Positions 55,443 to 63,900 of a stretch of 64,000 nucleotides of DNA are shown in pieces. This DNA comes from Erythrobacter sp. (GTDB lineage Bacteria > Pseudomonadota > Alphaproteobacteria > Sphingomonadales > Sphingomonadaceae). The stretch is taken from contig CP073261.1 of NCBI GenBank assembly GCA_019739335.1, positions 2,842,001 to 2,906,000 of the forward strand, in the 5' to 3' direction. The translations under genes and the position numbers were made by a program. How positions within the stretch are numbered: position 1 is the stretch's first letter; the number at the start of each line of letters is the position of its first letter. The notes under the pieces were generated by a model. That model searched no databases, was not told the DNA's origin, and saw nothing but the letters and a program-made list of their open reading frames with translations.

Positions 55443-56828
55443 ATGGCTCTGGACATCCTCGTAGTCGATGACGAGCGGGATATCCGCGATCTCGTGGCCG
55501 GCGTGCTGAGCGACGAGGGCTACGAATGCCGCACCGCCGGGGATAGCGAGACCGCGCTGGCCATGGTCGATGAACGCCGACCAAGCCTCGTCCTGCTCGA
55601 TGTCTGGCTCCACGGCTCCCCGCGTGACGGGCTGGAAGTGCTCGATGCGATCAAGGCGCGCGAGCCGGGGCTTCCGGTCATCATCTTTTCCGGCCACGGC
55701 AATATCGATACCGCCGTCTCCGCCGTCAGCCGCGGGGCGATGGACTTCATCGAAAAGCCGTTCGAGGCGGGCAAGCTGCTCCACCTTGTCGAGCGTGCGA
55801 CCGAGACCGAGCGGCTGCGGCGCGAGAACGAGCGGTTACGTGAAGGCATGGCGTCACCCGACGAATTCACCGGCAATTCCTCGGTCATCAACCAGGTGCG
55901 TGCCACGCTGAAGCGGGTCGCCAATACCGGCAGCCGGGTGCTGATCAACGGTCCCGCGGGCGCGGGCAAGGAAGTCGCGGCACGGCTGCTCCACGCCTGG
56001 AGCCCGCGCGCGGACAAGGCCTTCGTCACGGTCAATTCCGCCCGCATTACCCCCGAGAAATTCGAGAACGAGCTGTTCGGCGAGGAGGCTGAGGGCAGGC
56101 TGGTGCGGCCCGGCCTGCTCGAACTGGCAGACGGAGGCACTCTCTATCTCGATGAAGTGGCGGATATGCCGGAAAACACCCAGGCGCGTATCTTGCGGGT
56201 GCTGACCGAGCAGAGCTTCGTGCGGGTGGGTGGCAACCGGCAGGTGCGGGTGGACGTACGGGTGGTCTCCTCCACCGCCAAGGACCTGCTGGGCGAAATC
56301 GCCGAGCGCCGGTTTCGCGAGGACCTGTTCTACCGCCTCAACGTGGTGCCCATCGCGATCCCGCAACTGGCCGATCGGCGCGACGATATCCCGGCGCTGG
56401 CCGAGCATTTCTTTACCCGTTATGCGCGCGAACAGGGGCTTACTCCGCCCACGATAACCGCTGAAGCAATGGCCGCGTTGCAGGCCTATGACTGGCCGGG
56501 CAACGTCCGCCAGTTCCGCAACGTCATCGAACGCACGGTAATCCTGGCCCCGCGCGAGAAGTTCGCCACGATCACGCCGGGGATGCTGCCGGAGGAAATA
56601 ACTGGCGGATCGGGCGAAGGCGGCTCGGGCATGTCGAGCCTCATGGGCGTGCCGCTGCGAGAGGCGCGGGAGAGCTTTGAACGCGAATACCTCCGCATCC
56701 AGATCCGCCGTTTCTCGGGCAATATCTCCAAGACTGCGGGATTCATCGGCATGGAACGCTCCGCCCTGCACCGGAAACTCAAACTGCTGGGCATGACCGA
56801 TCGCGCCGACGAAGACGAAAAGGAATAA
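55443..56828 (+). CDS. ntrX: nitrogen regulation response regulator NtrX
   Basis: 461 residues. Receiver domain (Asp53 in LVLLDVWLHG), an AAA+ domain with a Walker A variant NGPAGAGKEV and Walker B GGTLYLDEVAD, and a Fis-type helix-turn-helix (GNISKTAGFIGMERSALHRKLKLLG). The segment where NtrC proteins carry GAFTGA is shortened to ELFGEEAEGRLVRPG, so it probably does not contact sigma-54 and may act as a sigma-70-type regulator, as reported for other alphaproteobacterial NtrX proteins. GGAAGGA precedes the ATG. Confidence 0.96.
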   Translation: MALDILVVDDERDIRDLVAGVLSDEGYECRTAGDSETALAMVDERRPSLVLLDVWLHGSPRDGLEVLDAIKAREPGLPVIIFSGHGNIDTAVSAVSRGAMDFIEKPFEAGKLLHLVERATETERLRRENERLREGMASPDEFTGNSSVINQVRATLKRVANTGSRVLINGPAGAGKEVAARLLHAWSPRADKAFVTVNSARITPEKFENELFGEEAEGRLVRPGLLELADGGTLYLDEVADMPENTQARILRVLTEQSFVRVGGNRQVRVDVRVVSSTAKDLLGEIAERRFREDLFYRLNVVPIAIPQLADRRDDIPALAEHFFTRYAREQGLTPPTITAEAMAALQAYDWPGNVRQFRNVIERTVILAPREKFATITPGMLPEEITGGSGEGGSGMSSLMGVPLREARESFEREYLRIQIRRFSGNISKTAGFIGMERSALHRKLKLLGMTDRADEDEKE

Positions 56829-56881
56829 TTCGGGCCGGAACCATTTCCGTGTCTTCAAATTTACTTCTACAAGTGCCATGT

Positions 56882-56925
56882 TGCACGTGCACACTGTATG
56901 CGGTTGCCGACTGAACTCCGGTTCA
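56882..56925 (+). promoter_or_regulatory. two short palindromes in the hfq upstream region
   Basis: TGCACGTGCA (56882-56891, perfect) and TGAACTCCGGTTCA (56912-56925, 5-base arms around 4 bases) lie in the 156-base gap between ntrX and hfq. They are candidate regulator or RNA-structure sites; nothing identifies a ligand. Confidence 0.25.
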
Positions 56926-56984
56926 CACGTGGCCAGACTGCGGCCCGCTCTGGCGGCTCGCCAAAAACACATGGAGTCATTTGA

Positions 56985-57611
56985 ATGGCCAAAGGAACTT
57001 TGACTGCAAAGCCGCGTCCTCCCAAGCCGGAGCCCGAGCCCGCGGCCGACAAGCCTGCCAAGAAGGCTGCAAAGGCTGCATCGGCGGTGGCTAAGAGCGG
57101 CAACCTGCAGGACCTCTTCCTCAACCAGCTTCGCCGGGACAAGACCCCGGTAACGATGTTCCTCGTCAAGGGCGTGAAGCTGCAAGGCATTGTTACCTGG
57201 TTCGACAATTTCTCCATCCTGCTGCGGCGGGACGGGCAATCGCAGCTGGTTTACAAGCATGCGATTTCCACCATCATGCCGGGCAGCCCCATCGATGCAG
57301 ACAGCTTCGACACCGGCTTCAATGGCAACGGCAAGCAGCGGCTTTTGCAGGATATTTTCCTCAGCCGGGTGCGCGATGCCGGGGTGCAGGTGACGATGTT
57401 CCTCGTCAACGGCGTGATGCTGCAGGGCCGCATTGCCGCCTACGACCTGTTCTGCATGCTGCTGGAACGCGATGGCTATGTGCAACTGGCATACAAGCAC
57501 GCTGTTTCCACCATCCAGCCCGCCACCCATGTCGACCTGACGGACGATGGCTTCGGCGAGGATGATGAAGATGAAGATGAAGAACGTCCAATTGAAGGTG
57601 ACAGCAACTGA
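56985..57611 (+). CDS. hfq: double-core RNA chaperone Hfq
   Basis: 208 residues, about twice the usual size. A Lys/Pro/Ala-rich arm (1-38) is followed by two Sm cores. Core 1 (about 40-98) has [22 protein letters not shown] and YKHAIST (90-96). Core 2 (about 119-178) has [22 protein letters not shown] and YKHAVST (170-176). The acidic tail (187-202) is Asp/Glu-rich. The rim Arg pair is kept in core 1 only (RR versus RD), and Lys after the GV turn becomes Met in core 2. Three chains would make one six-core ring. A two-core Hfq has been noted in Novosphingobium. Confidence 0.97.
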   Translation: MAKGTLTAKPRPPKPEPEPAADKPAKKAAKAASAVAKSGNLQDLFLNQLRRDKTPVTMFLVKGVKLQGIVTWFDNFSILLRRDGQSQLVYKHAISTIMPGSPIDADSFDTGFNGNGKQRLLQDIFLSRVRDAGVQVTMFLVNGVMLQGRIAAYDLFCMLLERDGYVQLAYKHAVSTIQPATHVDLTDDGFGEDDEDEDEERPIEGDSN

Positions 57612-57661
57612 TTGTCGATAGCGACATCGAAGGCGAGGTAACGCGCGGCGCGCGGGCCCTC

Positions 57662-58936
57662 GTGGTGTGCCCGGATATTCGCGGCAAGCGCAGCGGGGAA
57701 GACCCCGAGGCCCGGCTGGAGGAGGCGAGGGGGCTCGCGCTCGCCATCGGCATTGTCGTGGCTGAAAGCTACATCATCCCCATTCGCGACAAGCGCCCGA
57801 ACACGCTATTCGGTGAAGGTCAGGTGCAGCGCATCACCACCGATTGCGAACTGTATGAGGCCGAGCTGGTCATCATCGATGGCGCCTTGTCGCCGATCCA
57901 GCAGCGCAATCTGGAAACCAAGATCGGCCGTAAAGTAATCGACCGGACCGGCCTGATCCTCGAAATCTTCGGGGAACGCGCAGTAACGGCCGAAGGTCGG
58001 TTGCAGGTCGAACTGGCACATCTCGATTACCAACAGAGCCGGCTCGTCCGAAGCTGGACCCACCTTGAGCGGCAGCGCGGTGGCTTCGGCTTTCTTGGTG
58101 GTCCGGGCGAGACCCAGATCGAGGCCGACCGCCGCCTGATCCGCGATCGCATGGCCAAATTGCGCCGTGAGCTGGAACAGGTGCGCAAGACCCGCGAATT
58201 GCACCGGAAGAGGCGGGGCAGGGCACCGTGGCCGGTGATCGCGCTGGTGGGCTACACCAATGCGGGGAAATCCACGCTTTTCAACCGGATGACGGGCGCA
58301 GATGTGATGGCGGAAGACCTGCTCTTCGCTACGCTTGATCCGACCATGCGGGCAATCGGCTTGCCAGGGGTGGACAAGGCGATCCTCTCTGACACCGTCG
58401 GGTTCATTTCCGACCTGCCGACCCAGCTAGTCGCCGCCTTTCGCGCCACGCTGGAGGAAGTGACCGCCGCCGATGTCGTGCTGCACGTGCGCGATATCGC
58501 CAATCCCGATACTGCGCAGCAGAAAAAGCAGGTGCTGGCGGTGCTGCACGAACTTGGCGTGGTCGACGAAGCGGGGCAGGGGGTGGACGCCCCGGTGATC
58601 GAGGTGTGGAACAAGTGGGACCTGCTCGATGCCGATGCCCGCGAGGAGCTGGCCGGGATTGCCGCGGTGGATGATTCCGTGCTTCCGATTTCGGCGATCA
58701 CCGGCGAAGGGATCGAGGCGCTGCGGGAGAGCCTGGGCACCCTGCTGACCAAGGGCGCACGCACTCATTCGATCGTTGTACCTGCGAGCGACGGTGCGCG
58801 AATTGCCTGGCTCCACGCGCATGGCGAAGTGATCGGCGAGGAAGAGGCGGGTGCCGACGAACATGGCCCGTTGCGGCGCGTCGACGTGCGGTTGACCGAT
58901 AAGGAATTCGGCCGTTACGAGATGCTTGACGCTTGA
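57662..58936 (+). CDS. hflX: ribosome-associated GTPase HflX
   Basis: 424 residues from the GTG at 57662. HflX splits stalled or stressed ribosomes. It has the N-terminal domain (RLEEARGLALAIGI, NTLFGEGQV), the helical linker (GGPGETQIEADRRLIRDR) and the GTPase with G1 GYTNAGKST, G3 DTVGFISDLP and G4 NKWD. Similarity of frame appears to continue upstream (VTRGARALVVCPDI), but the only codons available there are CTG (57608) and ATT (57611), right at the hfq stop. The true start may therefore be non-canonical. Follows hfq directly. Confidence 0.95.
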   Translation: MVCPDIRGKRSGEDPEARLEEARGLALAIGIVVAESYIIPIRDKRPNTLFGEGQVQRITTDCELYEAELVIIDGALSPIQQRNLETKIGRKVIDRTGLILEIFGERAVTAEGRLQVELAHLDYQQSRLVRSWTHLERQRGGFGFLGGPGETQIEADRRLIRDRMAKLRRELEQVRKTRELHRKRRGRAPWPVIALVGYTNAGKSTLFNRMTGADVMAEDLLFATLDPTMRAIGLPGVDKAILSDTVGFISDLPTQLVAAFRATLEEVTAADVVLHVRDIANPDTAQQKKQVLAVLHELGVVDEAGQGVDAPVIEVWNKWDLLDADAREELAGIAAVDDSVLPISAITGEGIEALRESLGTLLTKGARTHSIVVPASDGARIAWLHAHGEVIGEEEAGADEHGPLRRVDVRLTDKEFGRYEMLDA

Positions 58937-59718
58937 CCTTCACAGGCGTTGCAGGCCAGCCTGACGTAATGATCGACGGCATCGAGACAGGATACGAGGC
59001 GAAATTCGACTTTCCGCAATCGCATGACGCACCTGCCCTGCCGTGGCTGCTGGCGACCGTGCCGCGCACCGGCAGCACCTTTGTCAGCCACCTGTTGTGG
59101 GAAAGCGGATGCTTGGGCGCGCCGCTGGAATACTGCAATTTCGAACCAGCCGGGCCGCAGGGTTTCGCGGAGGCTGATCCTGCTGCGCAGCGCGCGCTGT
59201 GGCGGCGGGCGCTGGCGCATCGCACATCGTCCAACGGGGTGTTCGGGCTCAAGGCGTTTCCGTTGCAGATGGAGCATTTGCAGCAGGTCAATTCCGCTTT
59301 GACGGGGGAAGTGATGCGCACCGTGCTCGGCGCACCGGGCGGGGCGAGGGTGGTGCAGCTCCGCCGCCGTGACCGCACCGCCCACGCCATTTCATACGCT
59401 CGCGCCATGCTTTCGGGCGTGTGGCGCAAGGAACAGGAGCGCCTTGGCGCGGCGGAGCCGCAATTCTCGCAAGCCGCTCTCGATCGCGCGCTGGCGCTGG
59501 TGGACGAGCAGGAAGGTGCGTGGGCTCAGATGTTCGCCGCGCTTCGCATTGTGCCGCTGGTGCTGTGGTATGAAGACGCGGTTGCCGATCCGCCGGGTGC
59601 AATGGGGCAGGTTGCGGATTTTCTGGGTGTCGCGCTCGATCCGGAAGCGCGGGTGGCGGTGCCGCAGATCGAACGCCAGGCGCCAGCAGGCGATGCCTGG
59701 CGAAACGCGATCGGTTAG
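58933..59718 (+). CDS. Stf0-family sulfotransferase
   Basis: 261 residues from a TTG that overlaps the hflX stop (TTGA); an ATG at 58969 (MIDGIETGYEAKFDFP) is the alternative. The PAPS-binding 5' loop is LATVPRTGSTFVSHLLWESG, then LGAPLEYCNF and GVFGLKAF; the 3'-phosphate contact may be QLRRRDRTAHAISYARA. The family includes the mycobacterial trehalose 2-sulfotransferase; the acceptor in this organism is unknown. Ends 4 bases inside the convergent mazG gene. Confidence 0.88.
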   Translation: MTFTGVAGQPDVMIDGIETGYEAKFDFPQSHDAPALPWLLATVPRTGSTFVSHLLWESGCLGAPLEYCNFEPAGPQGFAEADPAAQRALWRRALAHRTSSNGVFGLKAFPLQMEHLQQVNSALTGEVMRTVLGAPGGARVVQLRRRDRTAHAISYARAMLSGVWRKEQERLGAAEPQFSQAALDRALALVDEQEGAWAQMFAALRIVPLVLWYEDAVADPPGAMGQVADFLGVALDPEARVAVPQIERQAPAGDAWRNAIG

Positions 59719-60476
59719 CCTTCGCCGCGCTTGACCTTCAGCCAATAGGCTTCCTGATCGTCGAGCGACAGCGCGGCAAAGTCCTTGCCATCCGCCGCTG
59801 CCAGACTTTCCATCGCGCGGTAACGCCGCTCGAACTTGGCATTCGCAGCGCGAAGGGCATCCTCGGGCGCTATACCGTACGCCCGCACCAGATTGACCGC
59901 AGCGAAGAGCAGATCGCCCGCTTCCTCGAATTGCTTCTCGGCAGGAGCTTCGCGCAGCTCCTGCATCTCCTCGGTTAGCTTGTCCGCCGGGCCCTGGACA
60001 TCGGGCCAGTCAAACCCGTCGCGCGCGGCGCGCTTTTGCAGCTTTTCGGCACGCAGCAAGGCCGGGAGCGCGCGGGCGACGCCATCCATCGCACTTCGTG
60101 CGCCTTCGGATTGACGCTCGGCAGCCTTGAGATCTTCCCAACGCGCGCCGTCCATCACGCCGCCTTCGTCACCGAAAATGTGCGGGTGGCGTGCTTCCAT
60201 CTTGTCGCTGATCGCCCGGGCCACGTCCGAGAAGGCAAAATGGCCGGCTTCCTCGGCCATGCGCGCGTGGAACACGACCTGGAGCAACAGGTCGCCAAGT
60301 TCTCCGCGCAGGTCGCCCATGTCGGCACGCTCGATGGCGTCGGCGACTTCGTAGGCTTCTTCGAGCGTGTACGGCGCGATCGTCGCGAAGTTTTGCGCGA
60401 GGTCCCATTCGCAACCGTGCTGCGGATCGCGCAGGCGGGCCATGATGGCAAGAAGGCGGTCGAGTTGTTCTGTCAT
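59715..60476 (-). CDS. mazG: nucleoside triphosphate pyrophosphohydrolase MazG
   Basis: 253 residues with two MazG-type all-alpha domains. The N-terminal domain holds CEWDLAQNFATIAPYTLEEAYEVADAIER and the ExxE...ExxD metal residues (ELGDLLLQVVFHARMAEE). The second has FEEAGDLLFAAVNLVRAYGIAPEDALRAANAKFERR. It hydrolyses NTPs, tempering nucleotide pools. The first domain reads CEWDLAQNF where E. coli has CPWDREQTF. Convergent with the sulfotransferase. Confidence 0.95.
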   Translation of the reverse strand: MTEQLDRLLAIMARLRDPQHGCEWDLAQNFATIAPYTLEEAYEVADAIERADMGDLRGELGDLLLQVVFHARMAEEAGHFAFSDVARAISDKMEARHPHIFGDEGGVMDGARWEDLKAAERQSEGARSAMDGVARALPALLRAEKLQKRAARDGFDWPDVQGPADKLTEEMQELREAPAEKQFEEAGDLLFAAVNLVRAYGIAPEDALRAANAKFERRYRAMESLAAADGKDFAALSLDDQEAYWLKVKRGEG

Positions 60477-60593
60477 GGCAGGGGAGCGGTGTGGCGGTGC
60501 CAGTCCTAAGGACGATCCTTGAAAATGATAATATATATTATGTTAAATGGAGAACAGTATGGAGAGGCCTTCGAGGCTCCCGTGTCGTTGAAA

Positions 60594-60767
60594 TTACACG
60601 ATAAGACTGAACACGAAGGCCACTCCCGCAAACACTGCGCCCCAGATCAGTGCCATCCGGATCGTCTGCGAGGCATTGACCTGGTAAGAGCGATAGCTAC
60701 CCAGCACAAGGATCAGCCAGCCAGCCAAAGCAACAATCGAAATCCACTGCGTCTCGCCAAACCCCAT
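60594..60767 (-). CDS. 57-residue two-pass membrane protein
   Basis: Start MGFGETQWISIVALAGWLILVLG. Two hydrophobic segments (about 8-24 and 37-56) joined by a short polar loop with SYRSYQVNASQT. No family known to me. It is the last gene on the minus strand of the metG-tatD-MBL group, 13 bases beyond the MBL gene, and probably co-transcribed. Between it and mazG (60477-60593) lies an AT-rich stretch with the 12-base palindrome TAATATATATTA at 60529-60540. Confidence 0.65.
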   Translation of the reverse strand: MGFGETQWISIVALAGWLILVLGSYRSYQVNASQTIRMALIWGAVFAGVAFVFSLIV

Positions 60768-60780
60768 CAGCCTGTGCTCC

Positions 60781-61548
60781 TCACGCCGCCAGTTCCATGC
60801 CGTCATAGCCGACCAACACATTGGCAGGAACTTCCAGACCCAACGTCACATAGTCCATGCTCTTGTCGAGATGTGAAAGCACGGTCACCCCGGCATTCGT
60901 GCGCTCTGCAAACTCCAGCGCAATCGGCAGGCTGGCATGGGTGGGATGCGGCTCGCGACGCAGACAATCGCTAACGAGCACGTCGACATCGGTGAAGAAA
61001 TTCACCATCTCATCGGTCAATTCGCTGAAGTCCGTGGCATAACCAATTGATTTACCGTCCGCCTCGAATCGATAGGCCGTGGTGTGGATCGGCCCGTGCG
61101 GCATTTCCATCGTCTCCACCCCGAACCCTGCGTGGATGCGTAAAGTATCCAGCGTATTGAGCTCGACAATGTTGGGATAACCGAACTGGCCGGTGAACAC
61201 GTAGGAAAAGCGATTCCGCAGCCGGCGCACCGTTTCGACGGAGGCAAAACCGGGAATTCCCGCCTGCCGCCCGAACCGCAGCGGCCGCAAATCGTCGATC
61301 CCGTGGCAGTGATCGGCGTGATCGTGGGTCCAGAAAACGCCGTCGATTTTGGCCACATTGTTGTCGAGCAATTGCTGGCGCAGGTCGGGCGACGTATCGA
61401 CCAGCAGCCGCGATCCCGCATTGCTCTCGACGATGATCGAAACGCGGGTGCGGCGGTTCTTCGGATTGTAGGGATCGCATTCCCCCCAGTCGTTGCCGAT
61501 CCGCGGAACTCCGGTCGAGGTGCCGCAACCGAGCACCAGCAGTTTCAC
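60781..61548 (-). CDS. MBL-fold metal-dependent hydrolase (PhnP-like)
   Basis: 255 residues starting at a GTG that overlaps the tatD stop (GTGA). The metallo-beta-lactamase fold has the zinc motif THDHADHCHG, KLLVLGCGTSTGVPRIGNDWGECDPYNPKNRRTR is, in outline, the family N-terminus, and later metal ligands lie in SDCLRREPHPTHASLP and LSHLDKSMDY. Relatives are cyclic phosphodiesterases such as PhnP and RNase Z-like enzymes. It regularly follows metG and tatD in Alphaproteobacteria. Confidence 0.92.
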   Translation of the reverse strand: MKLLVLGCGTSTGVPRIGNDWGECDPYNPKNRRTRVSIIVESNAGSRLLVDTSPDLRQQLLDNNVAKIDGVFWTHDHADHCHGIDDLRPLRFGRQAGIPGFASVETVRRLRNRFSYVFTGQFGYPNIVELNTLDTLRIHAGFGVETMEMPHGPIHTTAYRFEADGKSIGYATDFSELTDEMVNFFTDVDVLVSDCLRREPHPTHASLPIALEFAERTNAGVTVLSHLDKSMDYVTLGLEVPANVLVGYDGMELAA

Positions 61549-62321
61549 GTCGCGGCCTTTCCAAACAGGCGGAAAAAATTCGCTGAGGTCGTCTCGCCCA
61601 GTGCTTCCACGCTCGTCCCGCGCAGGTTGGCGACGAATTGCGCGGTGTCGCGAACATAGGCCGGTTCGCACTTCCTGCCCCGATGCGGCACCGGAGCGAG
61701 GAAGGGGCTGTCGGTTTCCACCAGCAGGCGATCCCCAGGAATTTCTCTCGTGAATTCCTGTAGTTGGGTGGCATTTTTGAAGGTGACTATTCCCGAAATC
61801 GAGATCGTCAGCCCCAGATCGAGCACGCGCCGCCCGAATTCCGGCGACGCAGTGAAGCAATGGATCAGCGCAGGGAAGGCGCCCTTCCCCATCTCTTCGG
61901 CCAGGATATCGCCGGTATCGGCATCGGCATCGCGGGTGTGGATCACCAGCGGCAATCCGGTCTCCCGCGCCACCCCCATGTGCATGCGGAACAGTGCCTG
62001 CTGCACCTGCCGGTCCGACTTGTCGTAATAGTAATCGAGCCCGCTTTCCCCCAGTCCGATCACGCGCGGATGGCGGCTCGCCTCCAGCAGCACTTCGCGC
62101 CCCAGGTCAGCGTGCTTGTCGGCCTCGTGCGGGTGGATGCCGACGGTGGCCCAGACATCGCTTTCCCGCTCCGCCGTGGCGACGACATCGCCCCATTCGC
62201 TTTCGCGGGTCGAGATGTTAAGAAAACCGCGCACCCCGGCGGCGCGCGCATTGGCGAGCACTTCGTCCTGCCGCTCGGCAAGCCCGGCGTAATTGAGGTG
62301 GCAATGGCTGTCGATCAGCAT
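61545..62321 (-). CDS. tatD: TatD-family metal-dependent deoxyribonuclease
   Basis: 258 residues. N-terminal IDSHCHLNYAGL (HxH metal site), GIHPHEADKH, GESGLDYYYD, HTRDAD, IHCFTASPEFG and the closing VETDSPFLAPVPHRGRKCEP. It has 3'-5' exonuclease/repair-type activity. One-base overlap with metG upstream and 4 bases with the MBL gene downstream: one transcript. Confidence 0.96.
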   Translation of the reverse strand: MLIDSHCHLNYAGLAERQDEVLANARAAGVRGFLNISTRESEWGDVVATAERESDVWATVGIHPHEADKHADLGREVLLEASRHPRVIGLGESGLDYYYDKSDRQVQQALFRMHMGVARETGLPLVIHTRDADADTGDILAEEMGKGAFPALIHCFTASPEFGRRVLDLGLTISISGIVTFKNATQLQEFTREIPGDRLLVETDSPFLAPVPHRGRKCEPAYVRDTAQFVANLRGTSVEALGETTSANFFRLFGKAAT

Positions 62322-63889
62322 CAGCCCGCCGCTTCCTCGACCTCGGGCAATTCGAGCCGCGGGAACAAGCCTTGTGGCTGCGCAATCTGGTAGTCACTCT
62401 CGGCCAGCGGCGAATACCAGTGCGAGCCGATCGCTTCAGGCGTGCGCAGTTCGGGGGCAATCCCCATCGCATCGAGCAGCTTCGCCATCGAGCCCGGCAT
62501 CACCGGGATCACCGCCACCGCAAGGTGCGCGATACAGATGTAGAGCGTGGCCAGCACGGTCTGCATCCGCTCGGTATCGGTTTTCTTCAGCGCCCATGGT
62601 GCTTCGGAATCGATATAGGCGTTGCAGGCGAAGACTGCGCCCATCCACGCTTCCAGCGCCTGGGCAAAGGCGAGATCGCTGTAATCGGCGGGCATTTCGT
62701 GACGGACCACCCGGTCGACGTGATCGAACAGCGCGGCGTCTGCCTCGGTGTGGCCGGAAATGGCGGGCAGATAGCCCTCGCAGTTCTTGAACACCTGCGA
62801 GAGCGTGCGCTGGGCCAGATTGCCGAAACTGTTCGCCAGTTCGGAATTATTACGGCTTACAATGGCTTCGCGCGAATAGCTGCCATCCTGCCCGAAGCTG
62901 AATTCGCGGAGCAGGAAATATCGCAGCACGTCCACGCCATAGAGCGAGGCCAGTTCGCCGGGATCGGTGACATTGCCGACCGACTTCGATTCTTTCTGCC
63001 CGCGATTGAGCAGGAAGCCGTGGGCGAACACCTGCTTGGGCAGGGAAATTCCCGCACTCATAAGGAAGGCCGGCCAGTAGACGGTGTGGAACCGGGTGAT
63101 GTCCTTGCCAATCAGGTGCAGGTCCGCCGGCCAGAACTTCGCCATGTTTTCGGTGGCATCGGGATAGCCCAGCCCGGTGAGGTAGTTGGTGAGCGCATCG
63201 ACCCACACGTACATCACGTGGTCCTCGGCCCCCGGCACCTTGACACCCCAGTCGAAGCTGGTGCGGCTGACCGAAAGATCGCGCAGGCCGCCTTCGACAA
63301 AGCGCAGCACTTCATTGCGGCGGCTTTCGGGGCGGATGAAGTGGGGCTGCTCGGCATAGAGCGCCAGCAGCTTGTCCTGATAGGCCGAGAGGCGGAAGAA
63401 CCAGCTTTCCTCGACCGTCCATTCTACCGGAGTGCCTTGCGGGGAGAGTTTCTCCCCACCCTCGCCCGCGACCAATTCGCTTTCGTCGTAATAGGCCTCG
63501 TCGCGGATCGAGTACCAGCCTTCGTAGCGATCCAGATAGAGGTCACCATTGGCTTCCATCGCTTTCCAGATTGCCTGGCTGGCGCGGTGATGCTCGTCTT
63601 CGCTGGTGCGGATGAAGCGATCATAGGAAATGTCCAGAGCATCGAACAGCTCACGGAAATATCCCGACATCTCGTCCGCGAGTGCGCGAGGAGTCGTGCC
63701 CAGATCGCGCGCCTTCTGCGCCATCTTCAGGCCGTGCTCGTCGGTACCGGTCTGGAAGCGCACTTCGCGCCCCATCTGCCGGTGGAAGCGGGCGAGGACA
63801 TCGGCGGCGATGGTTTCATAGGCGTGGCCGATATGCGGCCTGCCATTGGGATAGTGAATCGCCGTGGTGAGATAGAAGGGATCAGCCAT
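62321..63889 (-). CDS. metG: methionyl-tRNA synthetase
   Basis: 522 residues, the short form without a C-terminal tRNA-binding domain. Class I signature YLTTAIHYPNGRPHIGHAYE (HIGH motif), TGTDEHGLKM and the anticodon-binding helical domain near the end. The KMSKS loop reads KESKSVGN, with Glu in place of Met. No zinc Cys cluster is apparent. The start follows the holB stop by 11 bases. Confidence 0.97.
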   Translation of the reverse strand: MADPFYLTTAIHYPNGRPHIGHAYETIAADVLARFHRQMGREVRFQTGTDEHGLKMAQKARDLGTTPRALADEMSGYFRELFDALDISYDRFIRTSEDEHHRASQAIWKAMEANGDLYLDRYEGWYSIRDEAYYDESELVAGEGGEKLSPQGTPVEWTVEESWFFRLSAYQDKLLALYAEQPHFIRPESRRNEVLRFVEGGLRDLSVSRTSFDWGVKVPGAEDHVMYVWVDALTNYLTGLGYPDATENMAKFWPADLHLIGKDITRFHTVYWPAFLMSAGISLPKQVFAHGFLLNRGQKESKSVGNVTDPGELASLYGVDVLRYFLLREFSFGQDGSYSREAIVSRNNSELANSFGNLAQRTLSQVFKNCEGYLPAISGHTEADAALFDHVDRVVRHEMPADYSDLAFAQALEAWMGAVFACNAYIDSEAPWALKKTDTERMQTVLATLYICIAHLAVAVIPVMPGSMAKLLDAMGIAPELRTPEAIGSHWYSPLAESDYQIAQPQGLFPRLELPEVEEAAG

Positions 63890-63900
63890 TGCTGCTGTCC

